From positions 13,241 through 18,397 of the forward strand of contig MFGW01000160.1 of assembly GCA_001780385.1 (NCBI GenBank): DNA of 5,157 nt. Reading direction: 5' to 3'. The DNA comes from Candidatus Fischerbacteria bacterium RBG_13_37_8. GTDB lineage: Bacteria; Acidobacteriota; HRBIN11; MFGW01. Shown here piece after piece: positions 1 to 5,157 of the stretch. The notes under the pieces were generated by a model. That model was given only the letters and a program-made list of their open reading frames with translations, was not told where the DNA came from and ran no database searches. The position numbers were made by a program, and so were the translations under genes. The first letter of the stretch is position 1. Each line of letters opens with the position of its first letter.

Positions 1-1
1 A

Positions 2-1462
2 GAGCTATTTACTCATTCCTGGCAGCATCCCATGAAAAATGGTACTTTGACAATACTGATAGAAGCGGATACCGGTTTGCAGATTGATAAAGACACTTCC
101 ATGAAGATAGTTAAAGAGCCCTCTCTGATAAAAACAATAAAGAATCGACTCAAGAGCATGCAGGCGCATGTAATTGGAGATTATGAAAATTATATAGAAG
201 CACAGGTGAAAATCAAGAATCTCAAAGAATTAATCGAGATCAACGCTATAAAAAAGATAATGGTTCCTTTTTTTAAAAAGCATTCAATACGAAGCGAGGG
301 TGTTCAAGTTACCGGTGCTTCAAGATGGCAGACTCCGGATGTAAATTACATCAAGCGACAAAATCCGGTCAAAATTGCGGTGCTTGATTTAGGATTTAAG
401 GGTTATCAGAATTTGCTTGGTATAGAATTACCAGCGGAGGTGACTGCTCGTTCATTCAGAGATGATGATGATATATCAGCCGACGAAGAACACGGAACTG
501 CATGTGCTGAGATAGTGTATGATATGGCGCCCAATGCAGAGATTTATCTTGTGAATTTTGATATGTACAGTGAATTTGCAGATGCTGTTCAATGGCTCAT
601 ATCGGAGAACGTGGATATTATATCATTTTCAATTGGATATTTTAATGCAGGAGCAGGCGATGGTACAGGTCCAGTAAATGATGTAGTGAACCAGGCAATA
701 AATGCCGGTATCATATGGGTAGCAGCGGCAGGTAACGAAGCAGTCAGTCATTGGAGAGGTACATTTGAGGACAACGATGGCGACAGATGGATGAATTTTG
801 TTTTAGGTGATGAAACAGATGAATTTTTTGCCTATGCGGGGGATGATCTCTACGTGTTCATGAATTGGAATGATTGGTACAGTTCCAGGCAAGATTATGA
901 TCTTTATATAATGGATGACCGCCAGAGACTTATTATTTCCTCCACGCAGGAACAAAATGGAGATGATTGGCCTGAGGAAAGTGTATCTTTTACTGCTCCT
1001 TTTACCGGCACCTATCATATTGCAGTATATAATTATTCCACAACCAGAGCATGTAAAATAGAGTTATTTATTTCTAAAAATTATCCGGAATATTATACTC
1101 CCGCAAGTAGTGTTACTATTCCAGCCGATAATCCAAACGTGATAACAGCAGGGGCAACATATTGGGGGAATGATGAGCTGGAATATTATTCCTCGCGCGG
1201 TCCCACAAAGAATAATGAAGTTAAGCCTGATTTTACCGCACCAGATGGTGTCTCCACTATTTCATACGGTGATCAAAGTTTTTATGGAACTTCTGCTGCA
1301 ACACCTCATGTATCCGGTGCTATTGCACTTCTTATGGATAAATTAAGTGTTTTTACTGATCAGCAAATAGTAGAAATTATTGAAGCGCGAGCTATTGATT
1401 TTGGCCAACCGGGCAAGGATAATCTCTACGGAATAGGGAGATTATACCTGCTTCCAGATTAG
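2..1462 (+). CDS. S8 (subtilisin-family) serine peptidase with inserted PPC-like domain, 5' partial
   Basis: This is a probable exported endopeptidase of the subtilisin family. The residue numbers here count from the ATG at position 32. Residues 1-95 look like a propeptide-type region that leads into SEGVQVTGASRWQ, a typical junction before the catalytic domain. The triad is visible: Asp119 (AVLDLGF), His154 (EEHGTACAEI) and Ser421 (GTSAATPHVSGA). The oxyanion-hole Asn is Asn235 (AAAGN). Between Asn235 and Ser421 sits an insert at about residues 240-350. It contains an acidic DNDGD stretch (247-251) and a beta-rich part with DYDLYIMD and GTYHIAVYNYS, resembling a pre-peptidase C-terminal (PPC) sandwich. 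The frame has no stop back to base 2, the ATG at 32 has no purine-rich site before it, and no signal peptide is visible, so I treat the gene as truncated by the window. The C-terminus ends soon after the catalytic domain, with no sorting domain. The S8 family call is firm; substrate and start are unknown. Confidence 0.93.
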   Translation, partial: ELFTHSWQHPMKNGTLTILIEADTGLQIDKDTSMKIVKEPSLIKTIKNRLKSMQAHVIGDYENYIEAQVKIKNLKELIEINAIKKIMVPFFKKHSIRSEGVQVTGASRWQTPDVNYIKRQNPVKIAVLDLGFKGYQNLLGIELPAEVTARSFRDDDDISADEEHGTACAEIVYDMAPNAEIYLVNFDMYSEFADAVQWLISENVDIISFSIGYFNAGAGDGTGPVNDVVNQAINAGIIWVAAAGNEAVSHWRGTFEDNDGDRWMNFVLGDETDEFFAYAGDDLYVFMNWNDWYSSRQDYDLYIMDDRQRLIISSTQEQNGDDWPEESVSFTAPFTGTYHIAVYNYSTTRACKIELFISKNYPEYYTPASSVTIPADNPNVITAGATYWGNDELEYYSSRGPTKNNEVKPDFTAPDGVSTISYGDQSFYGTSAATPHVSGAIALLMDKLSVFTDQQIVEIIEARAIDFGQPGKDNLYGIGRLYLLPD

Positions 1463-1521
1463 CTTCTCTCATAGTGCACAAGCGTTTCATTATTGTTTTT
1501 GAAATGCTAAATTAAAACAAT

Positions 1522-1530
1522 AAGAAAGGA
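1522..1530 (+). promoter_or_regulatory. Ribosome binding site of folE
   Basis: The purine-rich AAGAAAGGA ends 4 nt before the ATG at 1535. It fixes that ATG as the start, and the protein from there begins at the expected place for a short-form FolE. The spacer is on the short side. The 72-nt gap upstream (1463-1534) is AT-rich, has no strong terminator, and shows no promoter I would stand behind, so folE could be co-transcribed with the peptidase or have its own promoter. Confidence 0.6.
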
Positions 1531-1534
1531 CAAA

Positions 1535-2092
1535 ATGGAAGATATTATTAGACAATTACTGATTAAAGTAGGAGAAAATCCTGACCGTGAAGGATTGGAA
1601 GAAACACCACGCAGAGTTGCCGATGCATGGAGTTATTTTACAAAAGGCTACCAGGAAGATGCCCGGAATATAATTCAATCTGCTATTTTTATAGAAGATT
1701 ATGATGAAATGGTAATAGTTAAAGATATTGATCTATTCAGTATCTGCGAGCATCATTTGCTTCCTTTTATTGGAAAATGTCACGTGGCATATATTCCGGA
1801 TAAAAAAATCATAGGGCTCAGCAAAATAGTAAGGGTAATTGAAATATTCAGTCGCAGACTCCAGATACAGGAACGGCTTACTTCTCAAATAGCCTATGCA
1901 ATCTGGGAAGAATTGAAACCGCAGGGTACTGCCGTAGTAATAGAAGCACTTCATCTTTGCATGATGATGAGAGGAGTCGAAAAACAAAATTCAAAAGCGA
2001 TTACCTCTACAATGCTTGGCACATTTCGAACTAATCCTGAAACAAGAATGGAATTCATGTCACTCATAAAATCAGAGAAATCATTTTTATAA
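1535..2092 (+). CDS. folE: GTP cyclohydrolase I (FolE, type IA)
   Basis: This cytosolic enzyme converts GTP to 7,8-dihydroneopterin triphosphate and formate, the first step of folate (and, in some bacteria, queuosine or biopterin) synthesis. The 185-residue product is at the short end of the normal range and looks full length. The N-terminal NPDREGLEETPRRVADAW (residues 15-32) is the family signature. The zinc site is intact: Cys71 and His74 in SICEHHLLPF, and Cys142 in ALHLCMMMRG; His73 is the expected catalytic acid/base. Other conserved blocks are GLSKIVR (94-100), RLQIQERLTSQIA (108-120) and the C-terminal TSTMLGTFRTNPETRMEF (157-174). The Cys-containing active site marks the zinc-dependent type IA enzyme rather than the FolE2 (IB) form. 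The family works as a homodecamer. pgi follows 13 nt later on the same strand, so a shared transcript is likely. Nothing looks truncated or shifted. Confidence 0.97.
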   Translation: MEDIIRQLLIKVGENPDREGLEETPRRVADAWSYFTKGYQEDARNIIQSAIFIEDYDEMVIVKDIDLFSICEHHLLPFIGKCHVAYIPDKKIIGLSKIVRVIEIFSRRLQIQERLTSQIAYAIWEELKPQGTAVVIEALHLCMMMRGVEKQNSKAITSTMLGTFRTNPETRMEFMSLIKSEKSFL

Positions 2093-2093
2093 T

Positions 2094-2099
2094 AGGGAG
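2094..2099 (+). promoter_or_regulatory. Ribosome binding site of pgi
   Basis: AGGGAG lies 6 nt before the ATG at 2106, immediately after the folE stop codon. It decides the pgi start and shows that pgi is translated independently within a probable folE-pgi transcript. Confidence 0.7.
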
Positions 2100-2105
2100 T
2101 ATCTC

Positions 2106-3512
2106 ATGCAACCTATAAGTTTTGATTATACTTTTGCCATTAAACAATTCACGCAAGATATAGATAGAATTACTCATAAAATTCTGCAGAATGCAATTCC
2201 TAATGTTTTGAAAGCTATAAATGAATTACGGGCATTGCGTGAATTAGGTACTATTGGATTTACTGACCTTCATACTAATGAACCAGGTATTAAAAAAGTG
2301 AAGGATACTGTTCAGCGTTGCCAGAACTGGGCTGACACTCTGGTCATCATTGGTATCGGAGGTTCTTCCCTGGGAAATAAATGTATTCATATGGCACTTA
2401 ATGAATACCATGGCTACTTTAAAGGTACCGGCTCATGTTCAACTAATAGAATTTTTATTCTCGATAATCTGTGCGCTGAAGATATTGCTTCTCTACTGCC
2501 TCAACTGGATATTAATAAAACAGTTTTTAATGTTATCAGCAAATCAGGAACTACAATGGAATCTATCGCTAATTTTCTCATTTTCTATGAGATCGTTAAA
2601 GCACAGAAAAAAACTGCCTTAAATAAACATTTCATTTTTACCACGACATCCGGCAAAGGTGATCTGTATAATCTTGCACAAAAATCAGGAATTACGTGCC
2701 TGGATATCCCGGAAAATGTCGGCGGAAGATATTCCGTACTTTCACCTGTCGGACTTTTCTCCTCTGCATTCGCCGGTCTCAATATCGATGCATTGCTTGA
2801 TGGAGCACGCAACGCTTCAGATTATTGCTGGCTGCCTTCTATCGAAACAAATCCTGCCGCCGCTGCAGCTCTCATCTACTACCTTTATTTTACTAAAAAT
2901 AAAAAAAATACACATGTCTTCTGGGCATATTCATCAAAATTAGAAGCATTATGTCAATGGTTCAGTCAACTCTGGGCAGAAAGTCTCGGTAAAATAACTC
3001 CTTCCAAAAAAACTAAAAATCATGTAGGACAATCTCCTCTTGCTACTATTGGACCCAGGGATCAACATTCATTATGGCAATTATACGTGCAGGGACCACC
3101 AGATAAAATCCATACCATGCTTAAAATTAATGAATCCCCTACCGATTTCACAATACCTGAAGATGTCCCATCATTCGAATCCTTCACTACACTCAAAAAT
3201 TGTTCCATAAACAATATCGTGACCAATGAACAGCAAGCTATCGAATTCGTCCTCGCACGCAATAGCAGACCATTCGTGCGCTTTGACCTCCCCCGCATAG
3301 ATGAATTCCATCTCGGTCAATTACTGCTGCTTCTCGAATTCGTTACTGCTCTGACAGGACTCATGCTTCATGTTGATCCCTTTGATCAACCGGGTGTCGA
3401 AGAAGGCAAACAGATGACCTATGCTTTACTAAACCATCCCCGCTACACACATAAATTAGCCGAATTCCACCGCCTCTACTCCTCCTGCAAAACCTACGGG
3501 GTCGTACCATAA
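2106..3512 (+). CDS. pgi: Glucose-6-phosphate isomerase
   Basis: This enzyme interconverts glucose 6-phosphate and fructose 6-phosphate in glycolysis and gluconeogenesis, in the cytoplasm. At 468 residues it matches the shorter bacterial (Bacillus/Thermotoga-like) form rather than the roughly 550-residue E. coli form. Two SIS sugar-isomerase domains are visible. The first has GIGGSSLGNK (83-92) and the phosphate-binding loop SKSGTT (145-150). NVGGRYS (204-210) supplies the conserved Arg208. WAESLGK (290-296) carries the expected catalytic base Glu292. GPRDQHSLWQ (316-325) gives His321, the ring-opening histidine. DQPGVEEGKQ (427-436) gives Lys435. All expected active-site residues are therefore present, and I see no frameshift. 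The start is supported by an AGGGAG site 6 nt upstream. It sits 13 nt after folE and is probably co-transcribed with it. The last third uses more C-ending codons (CTC, ATC, CGC) than the AT-rich first third. The alternative of a bifunctional phosphoglucose/phosphomannose isomerase is less likely, given the good match to classical Pgi motifs. Confidence 0.97.
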   Translation: MQPISFDYTFAIKQFTQDIDRITHKILQNAIPNVLKAINELRALRELGTIGFTDLHTNEPGIKKVKDTVQRCQNWADTLVIIGIGGSSLGNKCIHMALNEYHGYFKGTGSCSTNRIFILDNLCAEDIASLLPQLDINKTVFNVISKSGTTMESIANFLIFYEIVKAQKKTALNKHFIFTTTSGKGDLYNLAQKSGITCLDIPENVGGRYSVLSPVGLFSSAFAGLNIDALLDGARNASDYCWLPSIETNPAAAAALIYYLYFTKNKKNTHVFWAYSSKLEALCQWFSQLWAESLGKITPSKKTKNHVGQSPLATIGPRDQHSLWQLYVQGPPDKIHTMLKINESPTDFTIPEDVPSFESFTTLKNCSINNIVTNEQQAIEFVLARNSRPFVRFDLPRIDEFHLGQLLLLLEFVTALTGLMLHVDPFDQPGVEEGKQMTYALLNHPRYTHKLAEFHRLYSSCKTYGVVP

Positions 3513-3561
3513 CATTAGACATTCTCCTAATCAAGGTCTGCACGTCGTTTCAAAGCGCTCT

Positions 3562-3585
3562 GCAAAAAATTCAGCAAATTTTGCT
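3562..3585. terminator. AT-rich inverted repeat, possible terminator of the minus-strand gene
   Basis: AGCAAA and TTTGCT (3573-3585) form an inverted repeat around a single base, and GCAAAA (3562-3567) can also pair with TTTTGC (3579-3584). Read on the minus strand, the inner repeat is followed after three bases by six T residues, which is the layout of an intrinsic terminator about 85 nt after the minus-strand stop codon. The stem is short and AT-rich, so the call is weak. Confidence 0.3.
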
Positions 3586-3613
3586 TGTTCATCTGCTTTT
3601 CTATAAAATATAT

Positions 3614-3640
3614 GCGAAGCTCCTCCCGGAGCAGGAGCGC
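3614..3640. terminator. GC-rich hairpin between convergent genes, possible terminator
   Basis: GCTCCT (3619-3624) pairs with AGGAGC (3633-3638) around an 8-nt loop. Alternatively GCTCC (3619-3623) pairs with GGAGC (3628-3632) around a 4-nt loop. It lies about 100 nt after the pgi stop and about 30 nt from the stop of the opposing gene, in AT-rich surroundings. A run of five T starts 16 nt after the stem on the plus strand (3654-3658), which is farther than in a classical intrinsic terminator. It could end transcription from either side. The rest of the 159-nt intergenic region (3513-3671) holds no gene I can support. Confidence 0.4.
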
Positions 3641-3671
3641 AATTTATATTCAGTTTTTGAAAGATGCGATT

Positions 3672-5156
3672 TTAATTACAGGGTGAAGTGTTTTGTGATT
3701 TGCATGGGCTTGAGCCAGCAGGTCGTTCGGTGCTCGAAGAATCGGTGCCATACATTCCCTCATTGGTATCATTGTAAGGAACCACGAGGTAGTAATAGCT
3801 ATTGGTAGCGGCATAGTCGGTATAAGTAGTGCCTGAAGTTGCGCAATTAATAGAGGCATGATTATAAGCAGTCCATGGGAGAGTGCCACGGTAGATACCG
3901 TAACCGGTGACCGTGCATGTGCCTCCTACGGCTGTCCAATTCAGCACGGGATTACCGCCAGCTTTGCTGACGGTGAGATTATTCAGAACTTTTCCTGGAG
4001 ATTGACTTCCGGTTGTGCATGAAGTTGGAGTAAGAACATTGGTGGCAGCGATGTCATCGACATAAATTCCTTCACCCGAAGTAAGGTCATCTGTCATGTA
4101 CCTGATTTCGATTTGGATACTTTGACCGTTGTATGCACTCAGGTCAAACACGGAATTACCCCATGCTTGGGAAGTGCCTGCGCCGCACCAACCCGGATTG
4201 GTCAGCATACTGCAATAGCTCCAGTTGTAATAAGTACCAGTTGAATATAGTTTACCACTTGTGGGAGTTAGCAATGTATGGGTAGCACCCTGCACTGCCC
4301 AGACATTACATCTATCATACCAGTAGCCGGCGCTGAATATTTCAGTATCGTACCAGTTCGGGATGATGAGGGTGGATGTTCCGGAAGGTTGAATAACAGG
4401 AGAAACGAGGTAATCGCATTGCAAATTCAAAGCTTGCGATGAATGAACGCTTTGTGTGCTTCCGCCCGGATTTACGCGTGCTGTGCTCAATGCCCATGTA
4501 CCGCCTTCGACAGTCCAACCGTCGAGACCTGTTTCGAATGGCCAATTCATATTACCTATGGCAGGCGGACCAGTAGGCGAGGCATTTCGTTTCACTACAT
4601 TTGTATCTGAATTGCCATTATTGCAAGGACCGGAACCATTGGGTGTAGAATCTTCAGCTCTCACTACATAATAATAAGTAATGCCATAACTGACACCGGA
4701 ATCTGCATAGGTGGTACCTGCAACACACTGTGCGATTATGTTGGAGGGACCGGGTACGAATGCAGGATCTGTGCTTCTGTAGATATGGTAATTGATATTA
4801 GGTCCCGTTGCGCATGTTGAAGAAGCTGCATTCCATGAGAGGTTAATCTGACAGGCAGAAGTACCTGCACTAACAGCAGAGACAAGACCTGCAAATATTG
4901 GAGGTGAGGTACAGGTTGGTGATCCATTTTGACATACCTGGTAGCCCATCACGCGTAGATCATCTACATACCAGCCTTCCAAATTGAGCATGGAATCCCC
5001 GCCTTCTTTGAACCGGAATTGGATTGGTAGCCCGGCATAAGAAGTGAGATCAACATTATAATAGGTCCATGTCAGATTAGGACCTGTAAAGCCGGTAGTA
5101 AGTCCGCCATTGCATGAGTTGGCAGCGCTGTGAGTAGTATAAGGATAGCCCTGGCG
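3672..5156 (-). CDS. Exported jelly-roll / fibronectin-III repeat protein, C-terminal part (N-terminus beyond window)
   Basis: The frame stays open to the right edge, so only the last 494 residues are seen; an internal Met at 4991 is not the likely start. Counting from the first visible codon, residues 1-70 are the end of a beta jelly-roll module (DLTSYAG at 36-42, EGWYVDD at 60-66). Residues 84-192 form a fibronectin-III-like module (INLSWNA, YHIYRS, TYYYVVRAED). Residues 203-375 form a second, complete jelly-roll (WPFETGLDGW, DLSAYNG at 338-344, EGIYVDD at 362-368). Residues 386-479 form a second Fn3-like module (VLNWTAV, YGIYRGT, YYYLVVPYND). A short tail, SSPCKSQNTSPCN, ends the protein. 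Sixteen cysteines suggest disulfides and export. The DL-x-AY-x-G and G-W/I-Y-V-DD pattern resembles MAM-like or immune-inhibitor-A-type jelly-rolls, which often follow a peptidase domain. The visible part has no catalytic motif, so it may be the C-terminal region of a secreted hydrolase or a surface adhesin. The gene converges on pgi. Function is unknown; domain types are inferred from motifs. Confidence 0.85.
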   Translation of the reverse strand, partial: RQGYPYTTHSAANSCNGGLTTGFTGPNLTWTYYNVDLTSYAGLPIQFRFKEGGDSMLNLEGWYVDDLRVMGYQVCQNGSPTCTSPPIFAGLVSAVSAGTSACQINLSWNAASSTCATGPNINYHIYRSTDPAFVPGPSNIIAQCVAGTTYADSGVSYGITYYYVVRAEDSTPNGSGPCNNGNSDTNVVKRNASPTGPPAIGNMNWPFETGLDGWTVEGGTWALSTARVNPGGSTQSVHSSQALNLQCDYLVSPVIQPSGTSTLIIPNWYDTEIFSAGYWYDRCNVWAVQGATHTLLTPTSGKLYSTGTYYNWSYCSMLTNPGWCGAGTSQAWGNSVFDLSAYNGQSIQIEIRYMTDDLTSGEGIYVDDIAATNVLTPTSCTTGSQSPGKVLNNLTVSKAGGNPVLNWTAVGGTCTVTGYGIYRGTLPWTAYNHASINCATSGTTYTDYAATNSYYYLVVPYNDTNEGMYGTDSSSTERPAGSSPCKSQNTSPCN

Positions 5157-5157
5157 T

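Noticed and set aside
803..1018. Minus-strand open frame opposite the peptidase gene
   Set aside because: It lies wholly inside a well-supported S8 gene, and its translation shows no recognisable domain.
1493..1520. Possible promoter upstream of folE (TTGTTT and AT-rich bases downstream)
   Set aside because: The downstream element is a poor match at the right spacing, and AT-rich gaps give such matches by chance.
2350..2943. Two alternative-frame plus-strand open frames and one minus-strand frame within pgi
   Set aside because: They overlap the conserved core of pgi and have no ribosome binding site or family resemblance.
3361..3543. Short minus-strand open frame over the 3' end of pgi
   Set aside because: It is Arg-rich and lies antisense to the conserved C-terminus of Pgi; it reflects the C-ending codons of that region.
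3581..3808. Plus-strand 75-codon open frame across the intergenic region
   Set aside because: Its start codon has no ribosome binding site, it overlaps the end of the minus-strand repeat protein, and its sequence resembles no family.
4456..4671. Plus-strand open frame opposite the repeat protein
   Set aside because: It is antisense to clear jelly-roll and Fn3-like coding sequence and is low in informative motifs.
1..5157. Search for a defence system, mobile element, CRISPR array, tRNA or riboswitch
   Set aside because: No transposase, integrase, direct-repeat array, cloverleaf or conserved leader was visible; the genes are two housekeeping enzymes and two probable exported proteins.

Overview
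The window holds four protein-coding regions. Two of them run off the window edges. There are no recognisable RNA genes, mobile elements, CRISPR arrays or phage genes. The organism looks like a moderately AT-rich bacterium that exports modular, beta-rich proteins. Base composition is about 35-45 % GC on the left and nearer 50 % in the sampled part of the right-hand gene. The right-hand protein, with alternating jelly-roll and fibronectin-III-like modules and a Cys-containing C-terminal tail, recalls proteins of uncultured lineages such as Acidobacteriota/Aminicenantes-type or Cloacimonadota-type bacteria. This is an impression from memory, not a taxonomic assignment.

Layout: (1) 2-1462, plus strand, is a subtilisin-family (S8) serine peptidase. 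Its catalytic part is complete, but its reading frame is still open at the left edge. (2) 1535-2092, plus strand, is GTP cyclohydrolase I (folE), preceded by a 72-nt gap and a purine-rich ribosome binding site. (3) 2106-3512, plus strand, is glucose-6-phosphate isomerase (pgi), 13 nt after folE and with its own ribosome binding site, so the two very probably share a transcript. (4) 3513-3671 is a convergent intergenic region with two inverted repeats that may act as terminators. (5) 3672-5156, minus strand, is the C-terminal 494 residues of a large exported repeat protein whose N-terminus lies beyond the right edge.

folE and pgi are housekeeping enzymes: the first step of pterin/folate synthesis and the second step of glycolysis. 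The two flanking genes are probably secreted proteins and show no functional link to the enzymes. I found no convincing novel multi-gene system. The points most worth a second look are the beta-sandwich domain inserted inside the S8 catalytic domain, the duplicated jelly-roll/Fn3 architecture and Cys-tail of the minus-strand protein, and the unusual folE-pgi pairing.
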